NCBI GenBank assembly: GCA_902556405.1 | Contig: CACDWF010000003.1 | Location: 89,198 to 153,197, forward strand | Direction of reading: 5' to 3' | Length of the DNA stretch: 64,000 nt | DNA from: an uncultured Alphaproteobacteria bacterium | Lineage (GTDB): Bacteria > Pseudomonadota > Alphaproteobacteria > Rhodobacterales > Rhodobacteraceae | Part shown: positions 8,378-19,319 of the stretch, piece by piece | How positions within the stretch are numbered: position 1 is the first letter of the stretch | Layout of the letters: the number at the start of each line of letters is the position of its first letter | Made by a program: the position numbers and the translations under genes | Notes under the pieces: generated by a model | Seen by the model: the letters and a program-made list of their open reading frames with translations, nothing else | The model's database searches: none | What the model was told of the DNA's origin: nothing

Positions 8378-10649
8378 AGATTTGAACAGGTGTTCCTGCC
8401 AGAGCTGAAATATTTAAAAGTCCTCTGGTAGTTATTGATGGGCTAACAATATGTGCTTTATTTCCCATCCCCATTAAGATAGGCCCTACTTCAATCCCAT
8501 TAGATCTCATTTTTAAAATGTTACGCACACCACTCGCTGCATCTATATTACTGAATACTAGGACATTTGCTGAGCCTGTAAATCTACTGCCCCTAAAAAT
8601 TCTCAGCCTTAAATCCTCATCAAGGGCCGAGTCAGAATGCATTTCACCCTCATATAAAAAATCTAATCCTTTACTATCAAGTATGTGAAGAGCTTCTCTC
8701 ATTCGTCTTCCTGAGTCAGTATCTAAACTTCCAAATTGAGAGTGAGAACAAAGAGCAATTTTAGGAGTAATACCAAAACGTTTAGTATGTCGTGCCGCTC
8801 CAATAACGATCTCAGCTATCTCTTCCGCGGTAGGGTTTGGATGGATATTGCAATCAGCTACAAACAAGACATCTGACTCTAAGATCATCATTGATAATGC
8901 CCCGACGGGCTTCAATCCGTCACCAGATAAAATTTCTTCAATATATTTTAGGTGCCATAGATATTGTCCAAAAGTTCCACAAATCAAGCTGTCGGCCTCG
9001 CCTCGTTTTACCATAATTGCACCGATAGCTGTCGTGTTTGTTCTCATAATTTCTCTAGCTAAAGCTGGTGTAACGCCTTTTCTCTCCATTATTCCTAAAT
9101 ATGCTTCCCAGTATTCTCTGAACCTAGGGTCATTTTGGGGGTTTACCAGCTCAAAATCCTTACCATGCACTAGCGGCAAACCATATCTCTCAATTCTATT
9201 TTCAACTACTTCTGGTCGCCCAATCAGTATGGGTTTATCATTCGTTTCCTCTAACAAAGCTAAAGCAGTCCTCAGTGTTCGCTCATCTTCTCCTTCAGCA
9301 AAAACAATCTTACGAGATGATGTTTTTGCTGCTTCGAAGACCGGCTTCATTAAGATAGTAGATTTATAAACTGATCCCTCCAATTTTTGTTTATAAGCCT
9401 CCACATCTTTCAAGGGACGAGAAGCGACGCCACTCTTCATTGCAGCCTCTGCTACTGCCACTGCAACATTCGGCAATAGTCTTGGATCAAAGGGTTTCGG
9501 AATAAGATACTCTTTGCCAAACTTTAAAATTTCTCCCTGATATGCTTCTACAGTTTCTGCGGTTGAAGTTTGTCTCGCTAGATTGGCTATGGCATGTATA
9601 CAGGCTAATTTCATTTCATCATTTATTTGTGTGGCTCCAACATCTAGAGCTCCTCTAAAAATGAAGGGAAAACATAAAACGTTGTTTACTTGGTTTGGAT
9701 AATCAGATCGACCTGTAGCTATAAGCGCATCAGGTGCCACCTTTAGTGCATCAGCTGGATTGATTTCTGGATCAGGGTTTGCAAGAGCAAAAATTATTGG
9801 TTGCTTATTCATTTTGAGAACCATTTTACTGGTCAATACACCTGGGCCTGAAAGCCCTAAAAACATGTCGCAATCTTTAATCACATCATCTAATTTTGAC
9901 AAATTACTATCTTGAGCAAACCGTTTTTTCTCTTCATTTATTTCGCTTCTATTTTTTGTAATTAAACCCTTACTATCGCTGAGCCATATATTTTCTCTTT
10001 TTACACCCAATTTCACCAACATTTCTAAGCAAGCTATTCCAGATGCTCCTGCCCCGACTGCAACGATTTTAGTGTTTTCAATTTTCCTATTTGAGAGTTC
10101 TATCGCGTTGACGGCTGCTGCACCTACCACTATCGCTGTTCCATGTTGGTCATCATGGAAAACAGGTATTTTCATCTTTTCTTTGCAAAGTCTCTCAACT
10201 TCAAAACAGTCTGGCGCCTTTATATCTTCTAAATTTATCGCACCAAAAGTTGGCTCTAAAGACGCTACTATCTCAGCAAGTCTTTGTGGGTTATCTTCAT
10301 CCACTTCAATATCAAAACAGTCGATATTTGCAAATTTCTTAAATAGAACGGCTTTTCCTTCCATCACAGGTTTAGAGGCACCAGGTCCTATATTTCCTAA
10401 ACCTAAAACGGCTGTACCGTTAGAAATCACTGCAACTAAATTCGCTTTCGAAGTATACTTAGAGGCAGTGTTTTCATCTTCCTTTATTTCCAAACAAGCT
10501 TCAGCAACTCCAGGAGAGTATGCCCTTGAGAGATCTCTTTGATTAGCCAAAGGTTTTGTTGCTCTAATTTCTAACTTCCCCGGTTGTGGAAACTCATGAT
10601 ATTCAAGTGCTGCTTTTTTAGAACTATTTTCTTTTGAATTCCTTGCCAA
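8370..10649 (-). CDS. maeB: NADP-type malic enzyme fused to a phosphotransacetylase-like domain
   Basis: Oxidatively decarboxylates malate to pyruvate. The 759 aa split into a malic-enzyme half (about 1-430) and a phosphate acetyltransferase-like half (about 435-759), the usual MaeB architecture. YSPGVAEACLEI and the DDQHGTAIVVGAAAV motif near residue 165 mark the catalytic and NAD(P) regions; the second half contains IVFAEGEDERTLRTA and DCNIHPNPTAEEIAEI. The second domain is generally regulatory (acetyl-CoA sensing) rather than catalytic. Its place between the mutase gene and prpE suits draining succinyl-CoA carbon via malate to pyruvate. Confidence 0.95.
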   Translation of the reverse strand: MARNSKENSSKKAALEYHEFPQPGKLEIRATKPLANQRDLSRAYSPGVAEACLEIKEDENTASKYTSKANLVAVISNGTAVLGLGNIGPGASKPVMEGKAVLFKKFANIDCFDIEVDEDNPQRLAEIVASLEPTFGAINLEDIKAPDCFEVERLCKEKMKIPVFHDDQHGTAIVVGAAAVNAIELSNRKIENTKIVAVGAGASGIACLEMLVKLGVKRENIWLSDSKGLITKNRSEINEEKKRFAQDSNLSKLDDVIKDCDMFLGLSGPGVLTSKMVLKMNKQPIIFALANPDPEINPADALKVAPDALIATGRSDYPNQVNNVLCFPFIFRGALDVGATQINDEMKLACIHAIANLARQTSTAETVEAYQGEILKFGKEYLIPKPFDPRLLPNVAVAVAEAAMKSGVASRPLKDVEAYKQKLEGSVYKSTILMKPVFEAAKTSSRKIVFAEGEDERTLRTALALLEETNDKPILIGRPEVVENRIERYGLPLVHGKDFELVNPQNDPRFREYWEAYLGIMERKGVTPALAREIMRTNTTAIGAIMVKRGEADSLICGTFGQYLWHLKYIEEILSGDGLKPVGALSMMILESDVLFVADCNIHPNPTAEEIAEIVIGAARHTKRFGITPKIALCSHSQFGSLDTDSGRRMREALHILDSKGLDFLYEGEMHSDSALDEDLRLRIFRGSRFTGSANVLVFSNIDAASGVRNILKMRSNGIEVGPILMGMGNKAHIVSPSITTRGLLNISALAGTPVQIYG

Positions 10650-10663
10650 TTTTTCCTCTTAAA

Positions 10664-12808
10664 TTAGTGGTTGCGACCTTTTTTATTGAACAATAACTGA
10701 ATAATCTCATCTGCTGCTCTTGGAATATTAGTACCAGGTCCAAATATTGCGCTAACCCCACTGTCTTTCAGAAATTTATGGTCTTGATGTGGAATAACAC
10801 CGCCACAAATTACCAGCATATCTTGTCCATTTCTCTTTTCTAGCTCCTCGATTAGTTGTGGGGCCAGTGTTTTATGGCCTGCCGCCTGTGTTGAAATACC
10901 GATGATATCAAATTTTCCATTCAGCGCATCCTCAGCAGCCTCAGCTGGTGTCTGAAATAAAGGTCCTACTTTTACATCAAACCCAAAATCGATAAATGCT
11001 GAAGCAATTACTTTTGCTCCTCTATCATGCCCATCTTGCCCCATTTTCACAACTAGCATCTTAGGCTTCCGCCCCTCCATTCTGGTAAAGCTGTCCACAA
11101 TGTCTATTGTCTGCTCGATCTCCTTTTTATTTTTGAACGACTTAACATATTTCCCTTTACCGACTTCACTTGTCGTTGAATACCTAGTGTAAACTTCCTC
11201 TAAAGCATATGACATTTCTCCTACAGTGGCTCGCTCTCTAGCGGCCTCAATTGCTAACTCTAAGATGTTTCCGGTACCGTCTCTTGCAGCTAATTTCATA
11301 TTACTAAGCGCAGCTAGACATTTTTTTTCATCTCTGGAACTTTTTATATTTTCTAGTCTTTCAATTTGCTCAAGACGAACTTTTAAGTTATCTACATCTC
11401 TGACTTCGACGTTCTGTTCATCCTCCCCAACATATTTATTGACTCCAACAATGACTTCCTCACCACTATCTACCTTAGCCTGACGAATTGCTGCTGATTC
11501 TTCTATTCGTCGCTTAGGCAGACCCAGCTCAACCGCCTTAGTCATACCTCCTAATTCTTCAATTTCCTGTATCTGTTCCCATGCCTTTTCACAAAGTTCG
11601 TTAGTTAAAGTTTCCACGTAATAACTGCCGGCTAGCGGATCAACCACATTTGTTATTCCAGTTTCTTCTTGAAGAATTAATTGAGTATTTCTAGCAATTT
11701 TTGCCGAGAACTCTGTCGGTAAAGCAATAGCCTCGTCTAGAGCGTTTGTATGAAGGCTTTGAGTCCCTCCTAGCACAGCTGCTAGTGCCTCATATGCAGT
11801 TCTAACCACATTATTGTAGGGGTCTTGTTCCTGTAAGCTTACACCTGAGGTTTGGCAATGTGTCCTTAGCATCAATGAGCTAGATTTGTTTGGATTAAAT
11901 TCCTTAATAATCCTTGCCCATAAAATTCTAGCAGCTCGAAGTTTTGCTACCTCCATAAAGAAATTCATACCGATCGCAAAAAAGAATGAAAGCCTTCCAG
12001 CAAAATCATCAATGTTTAAGCCCTTAGATAAGGCCGCTCGTACGTATTCTTTCCCATCAGCTAAAGTGAATGCCAGTTCCTGTACTAAATTAGCTCCGGC
12101 CTCTTGCATATGGTAGCCAGATATTGATATAGAATTGAATTTTGGCATCTCTTTGCTCGTAAATTCTATTATATCAGCAATCAATTTCATAGAGGGCTCG
12201 GGAGGGTAAATATAGGTATTTCGGACCATAAACTCTTTTAGTATGTCATTCTGAATAGTACCCGTTAATTTCTCTCTTGTTACCCCTTGTTCCTCTCCTG
12301 CAACGATAAAGCTTGCCATTATAGGTATAACTGCTCCATTCATCGTCATAGAGACAGACATTTGATCCAATGGGATACCCTTAAACAAGATTTTCATGTC
12401 TTCTACAGAGTCAATAGCGACACCTGCTTTACCCACATCCCCTTCAACTCTTGGATGGTCACTGTCGTATCCACGGTGAGTGGCCAAATCGAATGCAACC
12501 GAAATCCCTTTCTGCCCAGACGCAAGATTTTTTCTATAAAACTTATTACTCTCTGCAGCTGTAGAAAAACCAGCGTACTGTCTTATTGTCCACGGCCTAC
12601 CAGCATACATCGTTGCTCTTGGTCCTCTCATGAACGGCTCTTTACCCGGAATACTATTTAAGTGTTCGAGTCCTTCAAGATCAGTCTTCGTGTACAAAGG
12701 TTTTATATCTATCCCCTCTGCTGTTTCAACATTAAGGGATTCTAACTTTTTTCCTCTTAATTCTTTTTCGGCTAAATGCTCCCATTCAGAAAGTTTTTTG
12801 TGCTGCAT
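10664..12808 (-). CDS. Methylmalonyl-CoA mutase (single large subunit)
   Basis: Adenosylcobalamin-dependent isomerisation of methylmalonyl-CoA to succinyl-CoA. The 714-aa chain has a substrate barrel at the N-terminal side ([54 protein letters not shown]) and a C-terminal B12 domain from about residue 575 with the base-off motif [11 protein letters not shown] and the downstream GGVIP. Both modules are in one chain, as in the ScpA/McmA homodimer type. It sits 8 bp after pccA. No chaperone (MeaB/ArgK-type) or epimerase gene lies in the block. Confidence 0.96.
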   Translation of the reverse strand: MQHKKLSEWEHLAEKELRGKKLESLNVETAEGIDIKPLYTKTDLEGLEHLNSIPGKEPFMRGPRATMYAGRPWTIRQYAGFSTAAESNKFYRKNLASGQKGISVAFDLATHRGYDSDHPRVEGDVGKAGVAIDSVEDMKILFKGIPLDQMSVSMTMNGAVIPIMASFIVAGEEQGVTREKLTGTIQNDILKEFMVRNTYIYPPEPSMKLIADIIEFTSKEMPKFNSISISGYHMQEAGANLVQELAFTLADGKEYVRAALSKGLNIDDFAGRLSFFFAIGMNFFMEVAKLRAARILWARIIKEFNPNKSSSLMLRTHCQTSGVSLQEQDPYNNVVRTAYEALAAVLGGTQSLHTNALDEAIALPTEFSAKIARNTQLILQEETGITNVVDPLAGSYYVETLTNELCEKAWEQIQEIEELGGMTKAVELGLPKRRIEESAAIRQAKVDSGEEVIVGVNKYVGEDEQNVEVRDVDNLKVRLEQIERLENIKSSRDEKKCLAALSNMKLAARDGTGNILELAIEAARERATVGEMSYALEEVYTRYSTTSEVGKGKYVKSFKNKKEIEQTIDIVDSFTRMEGRKPKMLVVKMGQDGHDRGAKVIASAFIDFGFDVKVGPLFQTPAEAAEDALNGKFDIIGISTQAAGHKTLAPQLIEELEKRNGQDMLVICGGVIPHQDHKFLKDSGVSAIFGPGTNIPRAADEIIQLLFNKKGRNH

Positions 12809-12816
12809 GTTATACC

Positions 12817-14814
12817 TTATTCAAACTCAATAATTACATCATCTACTGCCAAACTGTCACCAACTGCCACATTGACTTTTTTAACTTTACCTTTTTTCTC
12901 AGCTCTAAATACATTCTCCATCTTCATTGCTTCAACAGAACATAAAATTTGACCTTCCTCAATAAAATCTCCATCTCTTACACTCACAGAAACCAAGAGC
13001 CCCGGCATAGGACACAAAAGAAATTTCGATGTATCAATAGTTTCAGGCTCCTTTATAAATTTAAACAACTCTTTTTCAGTTTCATTACATACGATTACTG
13101 TATCCAAAAAACCTCGGTACTCTACAGAAATGCCTTCATCCTTAAATCTTAGATTTGCGACAATATTTTTTTTGTTAAAAATTGCGCTTATCAGGGCATC
13201 GCCCGGTTTCCAACTAGTGACAAACTTTAACTGCGTGTCATCTACAAGAGCATTATGCTCATGGTCACCTATATAAATTTTAACAGAAACCCATTTATCC
13301 TCAAACTTTATAAAATATTCACCATCCGTATTCCTCTCAGAAGGGTTCATTCTTCCTGAAATTTTTTGATCTCTCATATTTATTGTATGCTGTGCAAACC
13401 CGACTAAAGCAGCTAATTGGTTGCGTTCCTCTTTAGAAAGTTTCTCACCGTTAAATCCTTCAGGATAGTTTTCTTCTATGAAAGCTGTTGAAATATTGCC
13501 TTCGCGAAAATTAATATTCCTATAAACACTATGTAGAAAAGGTATATTTTGTCCTATTCCCTCAATTTGATAACTATCCAAAGCTTCCTGCATGTAGCAA
13601 ATAGCATGTTCCCTAGTTTCTCCCCAAGAACATAACTTAGATATCATCGGATCATAATAAATACTGATTTCTCCACCTTCAATTACACCGCAGTCATTTC
13701 TAATTACTTTATCCTCGTCATCGGATACTTGAGGGGGTTTAAACTTGGTTAATCTTCCGGTAGATGGAAGAAAGTTTCTGTAGGGATCTTCGGCATAAAT
13801 TCTACTTTCTAAAGCCCAACCCTTTAGTTTTACTTCGTCTTGCTTTAAATTTAATCGCTCCCCATACGCGACTTTTATCATTAATTCTACAAGGTCTAGG
13901 CCGGTTACTAGTTCCGTAACAGGGTGTTCTACTTGCAAACGGGTATTCATTTCTAGGAAATAAAAATTTTTATCTCCATCAACTATAAACTCTACGGTTC
14001 CAGCAGAGCAGTAGTTTACTGCCTTTGCCAAGCTTACAGCTTGATCTCCCATCTTCACTCTTAGCTGGCGGTCAAGGAAAGGACTTGGGGCTTCTTCAAT
14101 AACCTTTTGATTTCTTCTTTGAATCGAACATTCTCTTTCCCCCAAATATATACAATTTCCAAACTTATCAGCTAGCACTTGGATCTCTATATGCCTAGGA
14201 TTAGTTATATACTTCTCAATAAAAACTCTTTTATCACCAAAGGATTTTTCTGCCTCGTTTTGAGAGGAAATTAAACCTTGTTTCAATTCGCTCTCAGAAC
14301 TAACAATTCTCATACCTTTACCACCACCACCTGCTGATGCTTTAATCAAAACTGGAAACCCAATATCTTTAGCGATTTTTTCTGCCTGATTTTCATCAGA
14401 AATTTCACCTAGAAACCCAGGTACGATGGATACTCCTGCTTCTTCAGCGATTTTTTTTGATGATATTTTATCACCCATTGAATCTATTGCGGAGCTTGGA
14501 GGTCCTATAAAAACTAAATTATTTTTTTCTACTTCTAGAGCAAAAGCTGAATTTTCTGAAAGAAATCCATAGCCTGGATGAACTGCCTCTGCTCCCGTTT
14601 GTTTCATAGCAGAAATAATTTTTTCTTTATCGAGATAAGAACTTTGTGCAGGACTTTCTCCTATATATATTGACTCATCGGCCATCAAGGCATGCGGGGA
14701 ATACCTGTCTGCGTCTGAATAAACAGCAACTACTTTTATACCCATACCTTGAGCTGACTTTATTACACGACAGGCAATTTCACCTCTGTTTGCGACAAGT
14801 ATTTTTTTAAACAT
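12817..14814 (-). CDS. pccA: Propionyl-CoA carboxylase alpha subunit (biotin carboxylase plus BCCP)
   Basis: Carboxylates its own biotin with ATP and bicarbonate and passes the carboxyl group to the PccB subunit. The biotin carboxylase domain (residues 1-450) opens with [18 protein letters not shown], has the ATP-grasp glycine loop [12 protein letters not shown], and [15 protein letters not shown] middle domain joins it to the C-terminal biotinyl domain with the carrier lysine in EAMKMENVF around residue 632. At 665 aa it is the PccA size. Cotranscribed with the mutase gene and the small gene upstream. Confidence 0.95.
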   Translation of the reverse strand: MFKKILVANRGEIACRVIKSAQGMGIKVVAVYSDADRYSPHALMADESIYIGESPAQSSYLDKEKIISAMKQTGAEAVHPGYGFLSENSAFALEVEKNNLVFIGPPSSAIDSMGDKISSKKIAEEAGVSIVPGFLGEISDENQAEKIAKDIGFPVLIKASAGGGGKGMRIVSSESELKQGLISSQNEAEKSFGDKRVFIEKYITNPRHIEIQVLADKFGNCIYLGERECSIQRRNQKVIEEAPSPFLDRQLRVKMGDQAVSLAKAVNYCSAGTVEFIVDGDKNFYFLEMNTRLQVEHPVTELVTGLDLVELMIKVAYGERLNLKQDEVKLKGWALESRIYAEDPYRNFLPSTGRLTKFKPPQVSDDEDKVIRNDCGVIEGGEISIYYDPMISKLCSWGETREHAICYMQEALDSYQIEGIGQNIPFLHSVYRNINFREGNISTAFIEENYPEGFNGEKLSKEERNQLAALVGFAQHTINMRDQKISGRMNPSERNTDGEYFIKFEDKWVSVKIYIGDHEHNALVDDTQLKFVTSWKPGDALISAIFNKKNIVANLRFKDEGISVEYRGFLDTVIVCNETEKELFKFIKEPETIDTSKFLLCPMPGLLVSVSVRDGDFIEEGQILCSVEAMKMENVFRAEKKGKVKKVNVAVGDSLAVDDVIIEFE

Positions 14815-14820
14815 TTTAAT

Positions 14821-15123
14821 TCACAACCCTATTACATCAGGAAAATTTTTTTCTATTTCCTTTATATCTAAAACCAAAAGAGCCTCATAGGATTTGGGAT
14901 CGAAGTTTTTTTCTGCACTTTTAATCTCCCTATCGAATAACCAGCTAATCCTTCCAGCATCAAGGTTTCCTCTCAGAAATGGCTTATCACCAAAAAAATC
15001 ATAAAGATGAGAGAGAAAAACCGTATCAGCAATTATGTCATTTTTTCGTCGATCTGCATACCTTTCTCTTCTGAAAATTTTAGCAGGCTCAGCTTTATTT
15101 TCGCGCCGTATAGTAAAGTGCAC
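14821..15123 (-). CDS. Small uncharacterised protein between pccB and pccA
   Basis: A 100-aa basic, soluble product lying in the pcc operon; I do not recognise the family. It is rich in charged residues at the N-terminus (RRENKAEPAKIFRRERYADRRK) and has no membrane segment, signal or metal motif. The GTG start at 15123 is the first standard start codon, but the frame is open further upstream to the pccB stop, and a good GAGG ribosome site at 15175-15178 precedes an ATT codon at 15166-15168. The true start may therefore be a rare ATT, adding about 15 residues. Context suggests a role with propionyl-CoA carboxylase, unproven. Confidence 0.6.
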   Translation of the reverse strand: MHFTIRRENKAEPAKIFRRERYADRRKNDIIADTVFLSHLYDFFGDKPFLRGNLDAGRISWLFDREIKSAEKNFDPKSYEALLVLDIKEIEKNFPDVIGL

Positions 15124-15179
15124 CTTCGTTTGCTTTATGCCCGATGGGAATCCCCTATGCTTTAAAATCTTATACCTCG

Positions 15180-16712
15180 TTATAGTGGAATATTGTCATG
15201 TTTTTTCAGTGGGTTTGATAATTTTTTATTCCTTAGGCTGGAAAATGCTCTCGCAATTCTACGCCGTGTATTTCTTGGCATAATGACCTCATCTATAAAT
15301 CCCTTTTCAGCCGCAACAAAAGGGTTAGCAAATCTCTCTTCATAAACTTTTCTATGATTTTCTAGCTTTACACTATCACCAAGATCCGCTCTATGTATTA
15401 TCTCCACAGCTCCCTTTGCCCCCATAACTGCAATCTCAGCAGTTGGCCAAGCATAATTGAAATCACCTCTAAGGTGCTTAGATGCCATAACATCGTATGC
15501 TCCCCCGTATGCTTTTCTTGTTATAACCGTAACTTTAGGCACTGTAGCTTCTGCGTAAGCGAATAAAAGTTTAGCGCCATGCTTAATTACACCGCCATAT
15601 TCCTGTGAGGTGCCAGGTAGAAATCCTGGAACGTCTACGAAAGTTAAGATTGGTATCTCAAATGCATCACAAAAGCGAACAAATCGGGCAGCTTTACGAG
15701 AACTATCTATATCAAGACAGCCTGCTAGCACCATAGGTTGATTTGCTACAACTCCCACAGTCGACCCATTCACCCTAATAAAACCAACTAAAATGTTCTT
15801 TGCAAATTCCTTCTGAATTTCAAAAAAGTCATTTTCATCAGCTATTTTAATTATCAATTCCTTCATATCATATGGTGTATTGGGGTTTTCAGGAACTAAT
15901 GTATCCAGGGACATTTCTGATCGATTTATGGAGTCGAATACTTCTAGAGTAGGACTTTTGTCAGTATTATTGAGTGGAATAAAGTCGAAAAATCTTCTCA
16001 CTTGTTTAAGCACAATGATATCATTGTCATACGCCGCATCAGCAACACTTGATTTGCTGGTATGCGTCTTTGCTCCGCCAAGTTCTTCTGCAGTTACCAC
16101 TTCATTTGTAACAGCTTTTACTACATCTGGACCGGTGACGAACATATAGCTTGAATTTTTTACCATAAAAATAAAATCAGTCATAGCAGGCGAATAAACT
16201 GCGCCGCCGGCACAAGGCCCCATAATTACACTAATTTGTGGAACAACACCGGAAGCCAATGTATTTCTCTTGAATACCTCCGCATATCCAGCGAGAGAAG
16301 CTACACCCTCTTGTATTCTTGCACCACCGCTATCATTCAATCCGATCACTGGCGCCCTGTTTTGAACGGCCATATCCATAATCTTACAAATCTTTTTTGC
16401 GTGACTTTCCGATAAAGATCCACCTAAAACAGTAAAATCTTGACTGAAAACATATACCAATCTACCGTTTATAGTTCCCCACCCAGTGACTACACCGTCA
16501 CCCGGGATTCTTTGAGTTTCCATACCAAAATCAGTACAATCATGAGTTACAAACATATCAAATTCTTCAAATGAATTCCTATCAAGCAAAACCTCTAAGC
16601 GCTCCCTAGCTGTAAGTTTTCCTTTCTCATGCTGTGCTTCTACCCGATGCTTTCCCCCACCAAGTCGTGCCTCTTCCCTACGTTTCTCAAGTTGCTTTAA
16701 AATGTTTTCCAT
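15180..16712 (-). CDS. pccB: Propionyl-CoA carboxylase beta subunit (carboxyltransferase)
   Basis: Transfers the carboxyl group from biotin to propionyl-CoA, giving methylmalonyl-CoA. The 510 aa form the two crotonase-like halves of acyl-CoA carboxyltransferases: [20 protein letters not shown] at the N-terminus, the oxyanion region [30 protein letters not shown], and in the second half [16 protein letters not shown] and [12 protein letters not shown]. The C-terminal residues IIHRADLGD fit a propionyl-CoA specific enzyme. First gene of the minus-strand propionate block; the 30-bp gap to yebC leaves little room for an independent promoter outside yebC. Confidence 0.96.
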   Translation of the reverse strand: MENILKQLEKRREEARLGGGKHRVEAQHEKGKLTARERLEVLLDRNSFEEFDMFVTHDCTDFGMETQRIPGDGVVTGWGTINGRLVYVFSQDFTVLGGSLSESHAKKICKIMDMAVQNRAPVIGLNDSGGARIQEGVASLAGYAEVFKRNTLASGVVPQISVIMGPCAGGAVYSPAMTDFIFMVKNSSYMFVTGPDVVKAVTNEVVTAEELGGAKTHTSKSSVADAAYDNDIIVLKQVRRFFDFIPLNNTDKSPTLEVFDSINRSEMSLDTLVPENPNTPYDMKELIIKIADENDFFEIQKEFAKNILVGFIRVNGSTVGVVANQPMVLAGCLDIDSSRKAARFVRFCDAFEIPILTFVDVPGFLPGTSQEYGGVIKHGAKLLFAYAEATVPKVTVITRKAYGGAYDVMASKHLRGDFNYAWPTAEIAVMGAKGAVEIIHRADLGDSVKLENHRKVYEERFANPFVAAEKGFIDEVIMPRNTRRRIARAFSSLRNKKLSNPLKKHDNIPL

Positions 16713-16742
16713 AATCGTCCTTACACGATAATATTTTTAACT

Positions 16743-17483
16743 TCAAAGAGCTTCAAGATCTTCATCTGAAGCCTCAAAGTTGCAAGTAACAGATCTCACG
16801 TCATCATCGTCTTCCAAGGCTTCGATCAATTTGGCCACTTTTTGTAATTGCTCGACACCTATTTTGATTGGTTCTTTGGCTTTCCATATTATCTTACTAC
16901 TTATATCTCCAAAATGACATTTCTCCATAAAGTTCGCAATGGTGTTTAATTCTTCCGTAGAACAATAAATAAATGCCCTTTGATCATAAAACTCAACATC
17001 GTCTGCCCCTGCATCTATTGCTTTTTCAAAGACTTCATCCTCACTTTGTGCCTTTAGGTCAAATGCGATTAACCCACACTGATCAAATAGGAATCCAACA
17101 GACCCGCTTTCACCGAGGTTCCCACCATACTTAGTAAATAAAGAGCGCACATTAGATGCTGTTCTATTTCTGTTGTCAGTTAATGCTTCTACTATCACTG
17201 CAATGCCGCCAGAGGCATAGCCTTCGTATCGAATCTCATCCATATTTTCAAAATCTGAACTTTGAGACTTTTTAATTGCCCGATCTATAACATCTTTTGG
17301 CACTGAGTTAGATTTTGCCTCTCTTACGGCTAAACGTAATCTAGGGTTTTTTTCTGGATCAGGATCACCCATTTTTGCTGCAACCGTTATCTCCTTGGAC
17401 AACTTGGAGAATAACTTAGATCTGGCCGCATCTTGTCGACCCTTTCTATGCTGAATATTTGCCCATTTACTATGACCAGCCAT
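16743..17483 (-). CDS. yebC: YebC/PmpR family protein
   Basis: Conserved cytosolic protein of the YebC/PmpR/TACO1 family. Members have been described both as DNA-binding regulators and as translation factors relieving ribosome stalling; the sequence alone does not decide. The start chosen gives [18 protein letters not shown], the near-invariant family N-terminus, although the frame is open five codons further upstream with another ATG. The length is 246 aa, normal. It is followed by pccB in the same direction and preceded by ymdB after a short gap. Confidence 0.93.
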   Translation of the reverse strand: MAGHSKWANIQHRKGRQDAARSKLFSKLSKEITVAAKMGDPDPEKNPRLRLAVREAKSNSVPKDVIDRAIKKSQSSDFENMDEIRYEGYASGGIAVIVEALTDNRNRTASNVRSLFTKYGGNLGESGSVGFLFDQCGLIAFDLKAQSEDEVFEKAIDAGADDVEFYDQRAFIYCSTEELNTIANFMEKCHFGDISSKIIWKAKEPIKIGVEQLQKVAKLIEALEDDDDVRSVTCNFEASDEDLEAL

Positions 17484-17540
17484 GTAAGTTTGTACCATAA
17501 AAATTTTTCATAAAACAACAAAAAAAACTATTATCCGTTA

Positions 17541-18344
17541 TTATGCTGAGCGCCCTAAAACTCCGCCGATCCTAATTGCTTTTATCTTTTTTGCCGTACC
17601 GTTTTTATTCAATTCCACTGTTACTCCACAGAGAGTGGCCTCTCCATTTGCTGGTGTAAATCTTCCACTAATTTGATTTTTCAAAAATCTTCGCATTGGT
17701 TCGGCTTTATCCATACCAATGATACTATTATAGTCACCAGACATTCCTGCATCAGACTGAAATGCCGTTCCACTTTCTAAAATTCTTGTGTCTCCTGTAG
17801 GCACATGTGTATGAGTACCAATTACTAAACTTGCTTTGCCATCACAAAAATGGCCGACGGCCATTTTCTCGGAGGTTGCCTCTGCATGTACATCTACAAT
17901 TATACAATCCACATTCAGGCCAAGCTTATATTGAGAAAATATATTCTCTAAGAACGGAAATGGGTCAAGGAATTTTTTTTTCATAAACACACGTCCCAAA
18001 ACCTGCAACACAAGTATTTTCTTATCATTTACTGAAAAAATTTGCCAGCCTTGCCCAGGACAATCATCTGAATAATTAATTGGTCTAACTATTTGTTTTG
18101 TGTGTGCTAATAAAGGTATTATTTCTTTATTGTCATAGGCATGATCTCCTAGAGTGATGCAATCGACGGAAGCATTCAGCAAATCTTCTGCGTGGTTTGC
18201 AGATAGTCCCGCTCCAGAAGTGGCATTTTCTGCATTAACCACAACAAAATCAATTTTTTCAGAAGAAACGAATTGATGAAGACTACTCTCTATTTTTTGC
18301 CTTCCTGTTTTCCCAACAATATCACCAAAAAAAGCTACTCTCAT
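17541..18344 (-). CDS. ymdB: YmdB-family metallophosphoesterase (TIGR00282)
   Basis: A 267-aa dimetal phosphoesterase; the Bacillus YmdB hydrolyses 2',3'- and 3',5'-cyclic nucleotides in vitro and affects biofilm and sporulation decisions. The metal ligands are visible: FFGDIVGKTGR at the N-terminus, VVNAENATSGAG, LGDHAYDN, DVHAEATSEK and GTHTHVPTGDTRIL. In many alphaproteobacteria it sits, as here, between fau (23 bp upstream) and yebC. Physiological substrate in this group is unknown. Confidence 0.93.
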   Translation of the reverse strand: MRVAFFGDIVGKTGRQKIESSLHQFVSSEKIDFVVVNAENATSGAGLSANHAEDLLNASVDCITLGDHAYDNKEIIPLLAHTKQIVRPINYSDDCPGQGWQIFSVNDKKILVLQVLGRVFMKKKFLDPFPFLENIFSQYKLGLNVDCIIVDVHAEATSEKMAVGHFCDGKASLVIGTHTHVPTGDTRILESGTAFQSDAGMSGDYNSIIGMDKAEPMRRFLKNQISGRFTPANGEATLCGVTVELNKNGTAKKIKAIRIGGVLGRSA

Positions 18345-18367
18345 GTTCTAGGTTTCTTCATTTAAAA

Positions 18368-18946
18368 TTATTGGAAATAATCCATTCCTGTTTCAGTTAA
18401 AACTGCGTCTAGAGGAACATCATGAACCTCTGATGGTAGATCGTGATAACTTTTTTGCCCTGAAAACGCAAGTCCGATATATTTTACTTGCTTATTTCTT
18501 CTTAAATATTTTATTGTTCTATCATAAAAGCCTCCACCATAACCTAGCCTCATTCCCTTTGAGTCATAAGCTAGAAGAGGACAAATAATTAGGTCAGGAA
18601 TTAAGGTCTGGTCATTATCAGGTACGGATATTCCGTAATGTCCAATAACCATTTTCTTTCCTGGACGCCAAGGCTTGAATATTAAAGGTTGTTTTTTATT
18701 TGTAACCATTGGCAAGCAAATGGTTTTATTTTTGGTATCAAGATACTCCACCAACGAGAGGGAATTTATTTCGCTATTTATGGGGTGATATAAAGCTACG
18801 ACAAAAACAGACTTTTGACCTGAAATCCATTCATGGAAAAAGTGTGTAATTCTTTTGGCATATTCTTCGTGGTGCAAAGCTTCATAGATTTTCCTTCTTT
18901 TACTAATCGCAATTTTTCTATGTTGTACTTTATCGATTTCAAACAA
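18368..18946 (-). CDS. fau: 5-formyltetrahydrofolate cyclo-ligase
   Basis: Converts 5-formyl-THF to 5,10-methenyl-THF with ATP in the cytosol. The 192-aa protein has the N-terminal RKIAISKRRKIYEAL helix and the C-terminal catalytic loop RLGYGGGFYDRTI. There is no good ATG: a strong ribosome site (AAAGAGGTGG at 18951-18960) precedes two TTG codons, of which the second (18946) has better spacing. That ribosome site directly abuts the U-run ending the presumed 6S RNA, the classical ssrS-ygfA arrangement. Confidence 0.92.
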   Translation of the reverse strand: MFEIDKVQHRKIAISKRRKIYEALHHEEYAKRITHFFHEWISGQKSVFVVALYHPINSEINSLSLVEYLDTKNKTICLPMVTNKKQPLIFKPWRPGKKMVIGHYGISVPDNDQTLIPDLIICPLLAYDSKGMRLGYGGGFYDRTIKYLRRNKQVKYIGLAFSGQKSYHDLPSEVHDVPLDAVLTETGMDYFQ

Positions 18947-18957
18947 CAAACCACCTC

Positions 18958-19126
18958 TTTAAAAAGGTGAGAACCAGCAAAACCGTAGTTGTTTTATCCT
19001 CGAGAGCCTGAATTAACAGGTGGGCATCGGTTATCAGAGGCCACGACCTTGACAGAGCCAACTCCCTTTCGAGATTTTAAGGCCACTAGGATTAAACTTT
19101 TACAAGAAAGCCAGAACTCACAACCA
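18958..19126 (-). ncRNA. ssrS: Probable 6S RNA
   Basis: A gene-free stretch directly upstream of the 5-formyl-THF cyclo-ligase gene, where 6S RNA sits in many proteobacteria. Read on minus, GTGAG-TT-CTGGC near the 5' end pairs with GCTGG-TT-CTCAC near the 3' end, closing an RNA of about 160 nt, and a run of U follows immediately. Upstream there is a TATATA -10-like box around 19133-19139. The interior contains GATGCCCACCTG. Position, length and terminal stem support the call; no covariance-model score was computed, and the exact ends are estimates. Confidence 0.6.
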
Positions 19127-19319
19127 TGACCATATATAATCTAAAAAAAATTTAAACAAATTTTTAAATTAGCAATTTTTATAGGTCTCATAGGACTTTA
19201 AAATGAAATAACGCATGTATATCTAGCCACCAAACTAATATTCTAAAATAACTTTGTGTCTTACAAAAAAAGCTGTTAATTAGTTCTTTTTTAACTTACT
19301 AATTACGGATGTAAGTTAT
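19127..19319. other. AT-rich spacer between 6S RNA and tRNA-His
   Basis: About 190 bases between the presumed 6S promoter on minus and tRNA-His on plus. It is very AT-rich, with no open frame of note and no clear repeat. It presumably contains the two divergent promoters; I cannot define the tRNA promoter with confidence. Confidence 0.5.

Noticed and set aside
8848..9369. A 173-codon plus-strand open frame opposite maeB
   Set aside because: It is antisense to the well-supported phosphotransacetylase-like half of maeB, has no ribosome site or recognisable motif, and has shadow-type composition.
10072..10542. A 156-codon plus-strand open frame
   Set aside because: Entirely antisense to the malic-enzyme half of maeB; serine-rich shadow translation with no motif.
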